Both the position numbers and the translations under genes were made by a program. This document shows positions 43,964 to 52,527 of a stretch of 64,000 bases of DNA, piece by piece (the first letter of the stretch is position 1; the number at the start of each line of letters is the position of its first letter). Source of the DNA: Alteromonas_E sp964230255 (GTDB taxonomy: Bacteria > Pseudomonadota > Gammaproteobacteria > Enterobacterales > Alteromonadaceae); NCBI GenBank assembly GCA_964230255.1, contig CAXRGW010000040.1, positions 29,574 through 93,573 of the forward strand, written 5' to 3'. The notes under the pieces are model-generated. The model was not told the DNA's origin. It made no database searches and was given only the letters and a program-made list of their open reading frames with translations.

Positions 43964-44551
43964 TTACTCGGCCTTAGGCGCTGGTTTCTTCGCTGCTGGC
44001 TTTTTGGTTGCAGCAGGTTTTTTAGCCGCAGCAGGTTTTTTAGCGGCTGGCGCACTAGTCGCTGGGGGCTTTTTCGCTGCAGCAGGTTTTTTAGTTGCAG
44101 CAGGCTTTTTCGCCGCTGGTTTAGCGACAGTAGTTGTTGCTTTTGCAGCAGCTTTCGGTGCAGCTGCTTTGGTTGCTGCAGTCTTGCGAGCTGTCGTTTT
44201 CTTGGTTGCAGCAGTGTCCTTCGCACGCTGTTCTGCGAGTAAAGCAACCTGGTCGATTAACTTATCGACTTTGCCTGAAAGCTGTTCCAATTGCTTGTCG
44301 CGTTGCGCACCACCAAAACTTAAGGCGTCAAACCAATTCTTTATTGTCTTGTTCATCTTATCACTCCGCGGCATGGCATTTTTTAAGTCTGCTTCAACAG
44401 CTTCACCTCGACTTGCGAGTTCGTTAAATAAAGCATTCGACTTAGACACAGCTTTATCAAATTGAGTCGATAAATCACTGACTTGATCCGCCACTAGTCC
44501 GCAATATGCGTTCACAAAACTCGTAAATGGATTTTTGCTTGTTGTTGACAT
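43964..44551 (-). CDS. Phasin-like protein with histone-H1-like tail
   Basis: This 195-residue protein has an N-terminal helical phasin-type part (FTSFVNAYCGLVADQV and heptads to about residue 105). A C-terminal tail of Ala-Lys-Pro repeats (KKPAATKKPAAAKKP) covers about 110-190. The layout is that of PhaF of Pseudomonas, which binds polyhydroxyalkanoate granules and, through the basic tail, DNA, helping granules segregate. No PHA synthase lies in the window, so the granule type may be PHA or another lipid body. Confidence 0.8.
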   Translation of the reverse strand: MSTTSKNPFTSFVNAYCGLVADQVSDLSTQFDKAVSKSNALFNELASRGEAVEADLKNAMPRSDKMNKTIKNWFDALSFGGAQRDKQLEQLSGKVDKLIDQVALLAEQRAKDTAATKKTTARKTAATKAAAPKAAAKATTTVAKPAAKKPAATKKPAAAKKPPATSAPAAKKPAAAKKPAATKKPAAKKPAPKAE

Positions 44552-44654
44552 TTAGCTCCCCTCAATCGATTCAATGCTGTGTTATTCAGTGTAATCATCG
44601 CAATTGTTGCCGCTAAAAATTAACGTTAATGGCTCAATTGCAACAGAGACAGAA

Positions 44655-44674
44655 ACGCACTCCGAAGAGTGCGT
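44655..44674 (-). terminator. UUCG-loop terminator
   Basis: ACGCACTC and GAGTGCGT form an 8-bp stem. On the minus strand the loop reads TTCG closed by C-G, the extra-stable tetraloop, followed by TTTCTGTCT. It ends the small phasin transcript, though leakage into the next gene is possible. Confidence 0.75.
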
Positions 44675-44680
44675 CTGGCA

Positions 44681-45040
44681 TTATTTTGCTGCAGCTAACT
44701 TCGCAACAGCTTCAGTTAGTGCGTCAATTTTTGTGCTAAGTTCTTCGATTTTTTGATCAGAGTTATCTGCGTCCAAACCAAGTTTCTTACGCACATCAGC
44801 AACACGCTCTTCAACTTCTGAAGTGGTTTGCTTGAACTTACCTTTCGCGTCTTCTTCAAGCGCTTCGCCTTTAACTACTAACTCTTCAAACATTTTCTGA
44901 GTTTCAGTGCTCAACTGCTCGTATCGACCTTGTGCTTCATCGATACTTTTGCCGTATGCGCCTAAACCTGCCAACCAGATTTTACGTGCAAACTCTTCTG
45001 CTTCGTTGAACTTCGCTTTGATTTGATCTGTTTTAGTCAT
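44681..45040 (-). CDS. Phasin family protein (PhaI-like)
   Basis: This 119-residue all-helical protein has FARKIWLAGLGAYGKSIDEAQGRYEQL, the signature of poly(hydroxyalkanoate) granule-associated proteins, then an amphipathic coiled coil to the end. It lacks the basic tail of the neighbour, as PhaI does beside PhaF. It coats storage granules and regulates their size. It lies 129 bases upstream of the longer phasin on the minus strand. Confidence 0.9.
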   Translation of the reverse strand: MTKTDQIKAKFNEAEEFARKIWLAGLGAYGKSIDEAQGRYEQLSTETQKMFEELVVKGEALEEDAKGKFKQTTSEVEERVADVRKKLGLDADNSDQKIEELSTKIDALTEAVAKLAAAK

Positions 45041-45095
45041 GATGTTCTCCAGTGACCGATTTAAGTTTCAGTTATAGATTACAAATGACAATTAG

Positions 45096-45119
45096 AAACC
45101 GCATACTAATATGCGGTTT
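45096..45119. terminator. Terminator between fadR and the phasin
   Basis: AAACCGCAT and ATGCGGTTT pair across a 6-base loop, with T-rich sequence beyond each arm. It lies 42 bases after fadR on the minus strand. Confidence 0.8.
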
Positions 45120-45160
45120 TTTATTGAAATTAATTTTAAGGTTTTGATTTAAATAGAAAA

Positions 45161-45871
45161 TTAATCTACCAAATCACTTGGCATTGACTCTCGGACTTCA
45201 CTCCAGACCACACCCGACTCGATTCCGTACTGGCGCAGTAAGATAGGTACTGACTCAAAATCGCCCTCTTTTGCCGCTGCAAGTAACTTAGCATAGAAGC
45301 CTTTTGCCACGTCTCGGGCTTTTCTATGCGAGAAAAAGTAACCGCCAATTCGCGAATACATGCCTCGGAATCCATTCATCATAAGAACAAAAACAGGGTT
45401 TCCTGAGGCTAGTGCTAAGTCGTGGTTGAGTTGATAATCGAAATCCGCAAATGCAGGACCGTCCTCAGATACTCCGGTGTAACGACTGATAATCTCAACG
45501 GCTTTATCGGCGTTGTTACGCAGCGCACCGCGGATAAACACAGCACTTAAATTAGTACGTGCTGCGAGTAAATTATCAATCAGGTCTGAGATACCTTCTT
45601 GGTCGAGACGCGCAAGCGTCTCCAAAATGTTTAAACCACAAGTCTCCCAAAAGTTATTAACTTTAGTCGGCTTGCCGTGCTGGATTGTCAACCAGCCGTC
45701 ACGCGCAAGTCGCTGTAATACTTCGCGCAGCGTCGTGCGAGTTACACCAATTAACTCAGACAGCTCACGTTCTGCAGGAAGAATTGTACCGGGCGCAAAA
45801 CGTCCACTCCAGATCGACTCAACAATATACTCTTCTGCGAATCCGGCAGGACTTTGGGCCTTATAAATCAT
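45161..45871 (-). CDS. fadR: Fatty-acid-responsive regulator FadR
   Basis: FadR is a GntR-type regulator that represses beta-oxidation and activates unsaturated fatty-acid synthesis until long-chain acyl-CoA releases it. The 236-residue protein shows the whole N-terminal DNA-binding domain of E. coli FadR, including TTLREVLQRLARDGWLTIQHGKPTKVNNFWE, and a helical FadR C-terminal domain with ASGNPVFVLMMNG. Targets in the window could be fabB, fadD and the dienoyl-CoA locus. A site resembling its operator lies 31 bases upstream of the start. Confidence 0.97.
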   Translation of the reverse strand: MIYKAQSPAGFAEEYIVESIWSGRFAPGTILPAERELSELIGVTRTTLREVLQRLARDGWLTIQHGKPTKVNNFWETCGLNILETLARLDQEGISDLIDNLLAARTNLSAVFIRGALRNNADKAVEIISRYTGVSEDGPAFADFDYQLNHDLALASGNPVFVLMMNGFRGMYSRIGGYFFSHRKARDVAKGFYAKLLAAAKEGDFESVPILLRQYGIESGVVWSEVRESMPSDLVD

Positions 45872-45901
45872 GTACGACGCACCTGTATTCTTATATTAAC
45901 T

Positions 45902-45914
45902 ACTGATTGTACCA
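45902..45914. promoter_or_regulatory. FadR-like operator upstream of fadR
   Basis: The reverse strand reads CTGGTACAATCAG, matching 11 of 13 positions of the Vibrio-type FadR core CTGGTACGACCAG as I recall it. At 31 bases from the start codon it could mediate autoregulation. No expression evidence is available. Confidence 0.45.
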
Positions 45915-45995
45915 GTCAATATTGGCAAGATTCCAGTCTCGCGTAAATATAAAAATAACAATTAAGGATAAGTCTTGGTTTGAGATATGAAAAAA

Positions 45996-46020
45996 CAGCT
46001 TAGGTAAAGAACCTAAGCTG
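45996..46020 (-). terminator. Terminator of the beta-propeller gene
   Basis: CAGCTTAGGT and ACCTAAGCTG form a 10-bp stem with a 5-base loop; on the minus strand a run of six T follows. It lies 34 bases beyond the stop codon. Confidence 0.9.
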
Positions 46021-46053
46021 CGTAAGTCTACGAATATTTAATTTTCAGGATGT

Positions 46054-48018
46054 CTAAAACGGTCCAAGTAGCGGAGCGTCGGTGGCATGTGCTTGGAAAT
46101 AGAGCTGATTGCCACGCAAATAATATACACCTGAGTTAGTAATAACACTGCGATCTTCACCAGCGTAAATATAATGGTCAGCGGAAGCAGTAACCTCAAT
46201 TTCTCGCTCATCAATTAAACTCGGTTGCACAGCATTCGTGTCTATTGCAAATGATAGCAACTTATTCGTTTGCGTTGATGCACCACTTAACTCCATCTGC
46301 CAGGTTTCATAAGGCATAGCAAAGGATACCCTAGAGTTTTGCTGGAACACTGCTAATGAGCGATAATCGTATTCGACTGGAGTAAAACTTTCTTCTCGAA
46401 TAAGAGTATCTAACTCTAGAGGGTTAGCTGGGTCACGTACATCAAATAGGCTAATTTTAAGTTCATTGAGAATAATTGGCTGAATCCCAACTTGGCCATT
46501 ATTGGGTAACCTTGCGATGTCAATTTCTTGCCCCACCCCCAACAAGAAGCTATCACCTATAGGCTGAAGATAGCTGGAAAAGCCCGGTATTTCTAGCTCA
46601 CCCTGCAATTCCGGAAAGGCCGGGTCAGTCAAATCGATCACGTAAAGAGGGTCAATACGTTCAAAAGTCACTACATAACCTTTGTTGCCAATGTAGCGTA
46701 CCGCAAAAACATCTTCCCCTGGCTTACCTATTGCGTCAGGATAAGCTTCATTTGGCAATTGTCCTATGATCTCAAGTTGACTGCCTCGCTCTTCTAACGT
46801 GAATAATTGATGCAAAGGGTCTTGTGGTTCAGACCAGTAATCAGTCGTTACGATCCGCATGACTCCCTCGTATTCACTCAAACGCAGATGCGGTTGTGCA
46901 CTCCCCCATACCACGCCTGGAACGCTACCTGAAGCAGCGTAGTTAACACCTTCTGCCATGCTAACTTTGTGTAAATATGTGTTTTTTTCCCCTTCACCGA
47001 CTAAATAAAGCGCTTCGGTACTGGCATACAAATCAGAAGTCAAAGCCGAAATACACAGCGATTCAACATTCGCGGGTTGGGTTAGATCAATCCGGGCGAC
47101 GTGCACAATTTGTGCTGAACCATCTAGGCTTGTGGCGAGTTCTGGAACCATACAATCTTCAACTTGTAGCGTATTGAGCGATACTTCGTTTAGCTTAATA
47201 TTAGGCACCAATGACTCGTCTGCAAGCGATTGTATGTATTGATAATTTTGCAGTCGCTCAGACGATGTGCTCGCGCCAAAAACCAAACCCTCTGGACGCG
47301 GTACAAAGCTACTGACCACATACAAGTACTGATCGATACGGCGACTATTTAACAACCGTCCGTCAAACGTCAGTTTATCCGGGGCAGTAATATCATCTGG
47401 CGCTGACACGTTGAAGATTTCCACATTGAAACTCGGTGAATACTCGCCCTGCATTTCCGCGGCAGTCGTTAGCGCGCCGACGGCAAAAACCGGTTGTGAA
47501 CCACTTAATACCGCCAACTGAGAATCTTCTGGCGCCAAATAAATACCATGAATTCCCCAGTCTGAATTTTCGATTGTAAGTTCATCGATCAGCGATAATT
47601 GATTGTCCTCATTTTTCGCTAATACTCTTACATGCGCTTGATATTCCTGTTCTTGCTCTTGCCAAATTGGGTATTCAGCGACAAAAAAATGGGCACCGTC
47701 AAATTCGATCCTATCGGCTTCATCTACCCCACTCTCCTGAGTATTAGTGGTAGAAAAACTGGCATTATTTAATGCATTGGCTGTGAGTGCTTCGACTTTA
47801 GGTGTGCCGGCATGACCCAGCGAAGCGCTATAGAGCCCATTGCGAATAAACGTTGCGGCACTCACTTGGCCCGTTTGTGTCAAACTGCCAGCGAACACTT
47901 GCGGACTATTTAGCACTGGTGGCTCAATGGGTACTTGTTCGTTATCTGAGCACGCACTGACTAACAGTAATGTTGAGCTTGCAAGTAATAGACTAGGTCT
48001 TACATTATTTCCTTTCAT
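46054..48018 (-). CDS. Secreted beta-propeller lipoprotein
   Basis: This is a 654-residue exported protein. The lipobox is LLVSAC (Cys about 23). The rest has the pattern of the Beta_propel family: STTNTQESGVDEADRIEFDGAHFFVAEYPIW, ARIDLTQPANVESLCIS, DPLYVIDLTDPAFPELQGELEIPGFSSYLQPIGDSFLLGVG. The blades recur with Asp-rich turns that often bind calcium. The function is unknown; members are extracellular or periplasmic. It has its own promoter and terminator and is divergent from the MipA operon. Confidence 0.88.
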   Translation of the reverse strand: MKGNNVRPSLLLASSTLLLVSACSDNEQVPIEPPVLNSPQVFAGSLTQTGQVSAATFIRNGLYSASLGHAGTPKVEALTANALNNASFSTTNTQESGVDEADRIEFDGAHFFVAEYPIWQEQEQEYQAHVRVLAKNEDNQLSLIDELTIENSDWGIHGIYLAPEDSQLAVLSGSQPVFAVGALTTAAEMQGEYSPSFNVEIFNVSAPDDITAPDKLTFDGRLLNSRRIDQYLYVVSSFVPRPEGLVFGASTSSERLQNYQYIQSLADESLVPNIKLNEVSLNTLQVEDCMVPELATSLDGSAQIVHVARIDLTQPANVESLCISALTSDLYASTEALYLVGEGEKNTYLHKVSMAEGVNYAASGSVPGVVWGSAQPHLRLSEYEGVMRIVTTDYWSEPQDPLHQLFTLEERGSQLEIIGQLPNEAYPDAIGKPGEDVFAVRYIGNKGYVVTFERIDPLYVIDLTDPAFPELQGELEIPGFSSYLQPIGDSFLLGVGQEIDIARLPNNGQVGIQPIILNELKISLFDVRDPANPLELDTLIREESFTPVEYDYRSLAVFQQNSRVSFAMPYETWQMELSGASTQTNKLLSFAIDTNAVQPSLIDEREIEVTASADHYIYAGEDRSVITNSGVYYLRGNQLYFQAHATDAPLLGPF

Positions 48019-48184
48019 TGGTTGTTTACCTTATTTGCTAGTAATTCGTCATCTAACATTAGATAAATGGTGTGGCTAAATCCGTTTGAAGATGAAAAAA
48101 TTTGTGAATATTTGTAATCGAACGATGATGCTTGCATGACGCTCTGTTAATCTCTAAATCCAGAACGACTACTCAAAAACAGTG

Positions 48185-49069
48185 ATGTACTATAAAAAAT
48201 ATTTGAACAGCCTGGCGAGCGCTCTTGCTCCTGTGTTCCTGGTATCGCTAATCTGGTCATCGGTAGCTATCGCCGACGAGTGCAATGACAATGATAATTG
48301 TATAGCTGTAAATAGCTGGCAGATTGGCATAGCTGCGGGTATCGGTGGCCGCACCAATCCTCTTGTCGGAGGTGACGACATTCCTCTTATAATACTACCA
48401 GACATCGCTTGGTACGGAAATTCACTGTACTTTGATAATGGCGAGTTTGGCTGGCAATGGAGCCACGAGAGCTTCAGTATTGAAACCTTTGTTGCGCCCA
48501 ATACAGAAAAGGCTAATTTTAGTTTTTGGCATACGTCGAACATATTTATTCCAGCAGCTTCTATCCCGTCTGCGGCCCCAATTTCGGGCGATGAAACTAA
48601 AAACACCATCGAGCTTAACATTGATCAAATAGCATCGCGTAAATGGGCGCTAGATGGAGGGATCAGATGGCAATGGTACGGAGAGAATCAACAGTTCAGT
48701 GTTGCACTGGTGCATGACATAACCAGCGTACATAGTGGTGCGCAGGCGATACTCAATTACCATTACAGGATCCCTTATCAAGATTGGCGCTTTAGCGTTA
48801 ATCCACAATTGCGCTGGGTCAGTGACAAATTAACTGATTATTACTACGGTATCGACGCAAATGATACTGAAAACCTAGCGTTATTTTATACCGGTCAAGC
48901 TGGCTTCCAATGGGGCGCTGCCATTAACGCGACTTATCTGGTAGATAAACATTGGCACTGGCTATTTAGGTTGCAAACTTTGCAGTTACACACTGGCATG
49001 ACAGACAGCCCAATTGTCAAACGCAGCAGCACGCAAACTGCCTTCATTGGCATCGCCTATCGGTTTTAA
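48185..49069 (+). CDS. MipA/OmpV family outer-membrane protein
   Basis: This 294-residue protein has a signal peptide (cut near VAIADE) and outer-membrane beta-barrel text. It has WQIGIAAGIGGRTNPLVGGDDIPLIILPDIAWYGNSLYFDNGEFGW, typical of MipA/OmpV, and ends with an aromatic (IAYRF). A GTG one codon earlier is possible; ATG is preferred. In relatives MipA binds MltA and PBP1B. It is followed by the DUF3019 gene with overlapping stop and start (TAATG), then the two-component genes, suggesting a sensing unit in the envelope. Confidence 0.88.
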   Translation: MYYKKYLNSLASALAPVFLVSLIWSSVAIADECNDNDNCIAVNSWQIGIAAGIGGRTNPLVGGDDIPLIILPDIAWYGNSLYFDNGEFGWQWSHESFSIETFVAPNTEKANFSFWHTSNIFIPAASIPSAAPISGDETKNTIELNIDQIASRKWALDGGIRWQWYGENQQFSVALVHDITSVHSGAQAILNYHYRIPYQDWRFSVNPQLRWVSDKLTDYYYGIDANDTENLALFYTGQAGFQWGAAINATYLVDKHWHWLFRLQTLQLHTGMTDSPIVKRSSTQTAFIGIAYRF

Positions 49070-49449
49070 TGGAGATGGCGATGCTTAGAGCTTTGATTAT
49101 ATTACTACTACTGTCACACAACGTTATGGCCGATGAAAGATGGCAAATAACGCCTGTAGAGTGTGTTGTTGATGCGCAAAACGAAACCTGTGAAACTGTG
49201 ATACAAATCACCCTTAGAGACCTGACATTGTTAGACCAAGATCTATGTGTATTTATCGAGCAACAGTGGGTTGGTTGCTTCGCTGCGCAACGCTCGACCT
49301 TGCGGTACCCAACCAATATCCAACAATCAGTCACCCTCGTGCTGAAGATAAATAGCGGGCAAGTGGTGGCAGAATTTTCAATCCCTTACACAGTGCTTAG
49401 CGCTCAACAAAAACGTCGCAGGATCAGGTTACCTTGGAGCGTATTTTAA
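49069..49449 (+). CDS. DUF3019 periplasmic protein
   Basis: This is a protein of about 126 residues with a hydrophobic signal peptide (LIILLLLSHNVMA) and a single immunoglobulin-like DUF3019 domain. It has four cysteines arranged in two pairs (C-x7-C, C-x8-C) in VECVVDAQNETCETV and DLCVFIEQQWVGCF. The ATGs at 49069, 49075 and 49081 are all possible; GGAG at 49072-49075 favours the one at 49081. It overlaps the ends of both neighbours. In other gammaproteobacteria DUF3019 proteins sit next to MipA and histidine kinase genes, as here. Confidence 0.85.
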   Translation: MEMAMLRALIILLLLSHNVMADERWQITPVECVVDAQNETCETVIQITLRDLTLLDQDLCVFIEQQWVGCFAAQRSTLRYPTNIQQSVTLVLKINSGQVVAEFSIPYTVLSAQQKRRRIRLPWSVF

Positions 49450-50153
49450 TGACTGCGCCGATACATATCGTTTTAGTAGAGGACGATCAACGTTTGCGTG
49501 AACTAGTACAGCAATACTTGCTCAAAAACGGATTTACCGTAACTGCCATGGCTGATGGCCGTCAGTTATTATCCACCGTCCAACAAAGCCAACCAGCATT
49601 GGTGATCTTGGATATTATGTTGCCCGGAGCAGATGGCTTTGAACTGTGCCGCCAAATCCGCCGATTCTACGCGGGTCCACTACTGTTTATGACAGCTAAA
49701 AACGAAGCAATTGACCAGGTACTTGGCTTTGAGCTAGGCGCTGACGATTACGTCATAAAGCCTGTAGAACCGCGTATATTAGTCGCTCGCATCAATGCCT
49801 TATTACGACGCAGTTACAGTCACTCACATGAACAGCAAGAAGACCTTGTCTTTGGCAGTTTATCCATAAACAAAAGGGCCAGAAGAGTTGACTTAAATGG
49901 ATCCGATATCACCCTGACTAGCCATGAATTTGATTTATTGTATATTTTGGCACAAAACGCTGGCCAAGTTGTTGAACGCGATGCCATTTATCGCAATCTA
50001 ATTGGCCGCGAATATGACGGTTTGGATCGTTCTGCCGATGTTCGCATTAGTCGACTGCGAAAGAAATTGGGCGACAATGCACAAAACCCTTTTCGCATTA
50101 AAACGATATGGGGCAAAGGTTTCTTTTTTGTGCCTGACGCATGGGAAAGCTAA
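49449..50153 (+). CDS. OmpR-family response regulator
   Basis: This 234-residue protein has a receiver domain (VLVEDDQ, the phosphorylation Asp in LVILDIMLPGADGFE, and the conserved Lys in DDYVIKPVEP) and a winged-helix domain (LTSHEFDLLYILAQNAG ... DVRISRLRKKLGD). It is RstA/OmpR-like. Its ATG overlaps the DUF3019 stop (TAATG); an earlier TTG is not needed. The kinase gene follows 3 bases later. Targets are likely in this operon (inference). Confidence 0.93.
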   Translation: MTAPIHIVLVEDDQRLRELVQQYLLKNGFTVTAMADGRQLLSTVQQSQPALVILDIMLPGADGFELCRQIRRFYAGPLLFMTAKNEAIDQVLGFELGADDYVIKPVEPRILVARINALLRRSYSHSHEQQEDLVFGSLSINKRARRVDLNGSDITLTSHEFDLLYILAQNAGQVVERDAIYRNLIGREYDGLDRSADVRISRLRKKLGDNAQNPFRIKTIWGKGFFFVPDAWES

Positions 50154-50156
50154 TCG

Positions 50157-51386
50157 ATGACCAGGTTGTTTATTAGCTTATATTTGTTTATCGCGTTTAG
50201 CTTAGTCGGCCTGAGCGCCGGGCTAGACCGATTGTTTTGGGACCGTGATGAGGCACTTACCAGCGAGCAGCAAGCGTGGCTCAGAAGCTTTGAAGCTATG
50301 CGACAGCAGTCCGATTCGTTGCACCGTTTTTTGGCGATATCCAAGCTTGACTATACCGTCGACTCCACCAATGAAGTCGCCTTGGCTAACTCCATTCGTC
50401 AACAGATAGATCAGCAATCTATATTTCACGGATTCAGTGATACCCAGTGGTTGGTATATGTGCCACTGGCAAATCAACAGTTGGCAACTATCCGATTTCC
50501 ACGTGACGATTTGGATATTGATAATTGGTGGCTGTACAGCAGTGCATTCTTTCTATTGCTCGGAGCACTGATTGCCGTGTGGCTTTATCCGTTATGGCGC
50601 GATCTCACCAGACTCACTAGCGCAACAAGAGAATTGGGTGACGACGGGCATCTACCCTTACCGCATTTGAGCTCTCGATCACCCTTAAGAGATATATATC
50701 GAGCACTATCGGAATTGAGTCAAAAGGTAATTGCGTTACTCAAGAATCAACGTGAATTAACCGGCGCTGTAACCCACGAATTTCGTACGCCACTCGCCCG
50801 ATTAAAGTTTGCTTTGGCTGAAGACAGCCCATTAGATTCGAACCAGTTAGGCGCTATCCGTGAAGATATTAACGAGCTAGAGCGCCTCGTGCAGGAAATG
50901 CTCGACTTTACCCGCTTAGATATTCATAAGCCAGAATTGCACATCGAATCAATTCCTTTGTACGAACTTTGTCAACAACGCATAGAACTGCTATCCACAC
51001 ATACTCAAATTGCTATATCAATTACCGGGGACAAACCGGTCTACAACGCTGATGGGCATTTAATCTCTCGTGCACTGGACAACGTCCTGAGCAATGCCAT
51101 TCGCTATGCAAAAAAATGCATAATCGTAAGAATAGAGGAAGATCCGAACGCTATCTCGATTGCTGTCGATGATGATGGTGAAGGTATACCATCGAAATAT
51201 CGCGATGTGGTTTTTAAACCTTTTTACCGTCCAGATACTGCGCGTGACAGGTCAAGTGGTGGAGCGGGCTTGGGTCTGGCTATAGTGCAACGTATTCAGC
51301 AATGGCACCAAGGAGACTGCTTCGTCGCAGACTCCCCACTAAAGGGCGCAAGAATCGTACTTCGTTATCCAAAACCAGTAGAGTGA
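50157..51386 (+). CDS. Sensor histidine kinase (RstB-like)
   Basis: This is a 409-residue inner-membrane kinase. Two helices (about 5-22 and 128-150) flank a small periplasmic domain. HAMP-like text follows, then the phospho-acceptor His in LTGAVTHEFRTPLARLK and the ATP-binding N box in NVLSNAIRYAKK, G1 VDDDGEGIP and G2 GGAGLGLAIV. It pairs with the response regulator immediately upstream. The periplasmic domain is short, so the signal may be passed by DUF3019 or MipA proteins (inference). Confidence 0.93.
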   Translation: MTRLFISLYLFIAFSLVGLSAGLDRLFWDRDEALTSEQQAWLRSFEAMRQQSDSLHRFLAISKLDYTVDSTNEVALANSIRQQIDQQSIFHGFSDTQWLVYVPLANQQLATIRFPRDDLDIDNWWLYSSAFFLLLGALIAVWLYPLWRDLTRLTSATRELGDDGHLPLPHLSSRSPLRDIYRALSELSQKVIALLKNQRELTGAVTHEFRTPLARLKFALAEDSPLDSNQLGAIREDINELERLVQEMLDFTRLDIHKPELHIESIPLYELCQQRIELLSTHTQIAISITGDKPVYNADGHLISRALDNVLSNAIRYAKKCIIVRIEEDPNAISIAVDDDGEGIPSKYRDVVFKPFYRPDTARDRSSGGAGLGLAIVQRIQQWHQGDCFVADSPLKGARIVLRYPKPVE

Positions 51387-51519
51387 TTCTTATACTCTGG
51401 TACCAACAACATTTGTATTTGCCCGATGCCTTCGAAGCTCGGTATTATGTGGTGAGTTTTTGCAGACGCCTGTAACATCCAACTTAAGCTACTAAGAATC
51501 TACATAAAAAGAGAAAAGT

Positions 51520-52041
51520 ATGGTCGCAATGTTAAGTCAATGGTCAAAGCAACGCTCGAGCTGGGCATTACTATTCATTTCAGCGCTGACTTTGGAGTTA
51601 ACAGCCCTTTATTTTCAGCATGGCATGGGTTTACAACCTTGTATTAAATGCATCTACCAACGCACAGCGATGTTTGGGATTTTGTTTGGTGCATTGTTAC
51701 CATTACTGCATAACACTAGCTTAACGCGCCTCATTGCTTATGGCATATGGGGACTTTCTGCGGTCTGGGGCTTTATGATTGCCTATGAGCATGTCGATAT
51801 CCTCAGCGCTCCTAATCCGTTTTTTGCCCCCTGCGAAATTGTACCAAACTTCCCTAGCTGGTTGCCTTTACACGAATGGCTACCTGATGTTTTTGCTGCA
51901 ACTGGCGATTGTTTAGATGATTCCTGGCAATTTGCCGGTATGGGCATGGCGCAGTGGATGATGGTTGTATTTGGATTCTATGTAGCGTTACTGGCAGTTG
52001 TTCTTGCTGCGCGTTTAATCCACATCTTCAAGCGGCCATAA
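51520..52041 (+). CDS. dsbB: Disulfide bond formation protein DsbB
   Basis: DsbB re-oxidises periplasmic DsbA and passes electrons to quinones. The 173-residue protein has four helices and the two redox cysteine pairs: C41/C44 in QPCIKCIYQR and C105/C131 in the second periplasmic loop (PFFAPCEI, TGDCLDDSW). Its 3' end overlaps the convergent ycgN gene by 27 bases. Its position near fadR and the ycgMN genes resembles that in enterics. Confidence 0.97.
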   Translation: MVAMLSQWSKQRSSWALLFISALTLELTALYFQHGMGLQPCIKCIYQRTAMFGILFGALLPLLHNTSLTRLIAYGIWGLSAVWGFMIAYEHVDILSAPNPFFAPCEIVPNFPSWLPLHEWLPDVFAATGDCLDDSWQFAGMGMAQWMMVVFGFYVALLAVVLAARLIHIFKRP

Positions 52042-52524
52042 CGCTATATATTCTTGAAAGTCATCGAGGTACACATCTGCCTCGGAAACCGTCTTGCCAC
52101 GCACAGACATCCCCGTTTTGTGCATTGCCGACTTTTTATTGCCGTTTAGTAACGGGTGCCAACTCGGTAAGCCTCGTCCTTCGTGTAAGCGCCGGTAACT
52201 GCAACTAGGTGGCATGTAGTAGATTTGGTCTAGGTTGTCTTTAGTCAGTTGAACACATTCAGGGACTAACGTAGTTCGGTTTGCATAATCCGTGCAGCTA
52301 CAGGTTTTAGTATTAAGCAGCTCACATACAATGTTGGTAAAATGCACGTGTTCACCATCGTGAATAACGTCACTGCCATCAACTTCGTAAACAGAGCGTT
52401 CTTCCGTTTCATCATCAATAAACTTGTGCAGGCAACATTTTGCACAACCATCGCATATCGACTCCCATTCTTGGGGCGTCATTTCTGCCAGTATCTTGGT
52501 TTCCCAAAAAGGTTTTTCAGCCAT
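52015..52524 (-). CDS. ycgN: YcgN family cysteine-cluster protein
   Basis: This 169-residue UPF0260 protein has cysteines in CDGCAKCCLHKF, CELLNTKTCSCTDY, and PSCSYRRL, suggesting an Fe-S or zinc site. SWHPLLNG is family-typical. Its function is unknown. It lies four bases after the FAH-family gene on the minus strand, as the ycgM-ycgN pair does in E. coli. Confidence 0.93.
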   Translation of the reverse strand: MAEKPFWETKILAEMTPQEWESICDGCAKCCLHKFIDDETEERSVYEVDGSDVIHDGEHVHFTNIVCELLNTKTCSCTDYANRTTLVPECVQLTKDNLDQIYYMPPSCSYRRLHEGRGLPSWHPLLNGNKKSAMHKTGMSVRGKTVSEADVYLDDFQEYIALWPLEDVD

Positions 52525-52527
52525 AGT

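Noticed and set aside
43941..44465. 174-residue Ala/Gly/Phe-rich open frame on the plus strand
   Set aside because: It is the antisense of the AKP tail of the phasin; the hydrophobic composition is a by-product of the repeat.
48190..48621. 143-residue frame antisense to the MipA gene
   Set aside because: Shadow frame with no homology or ribosome site.
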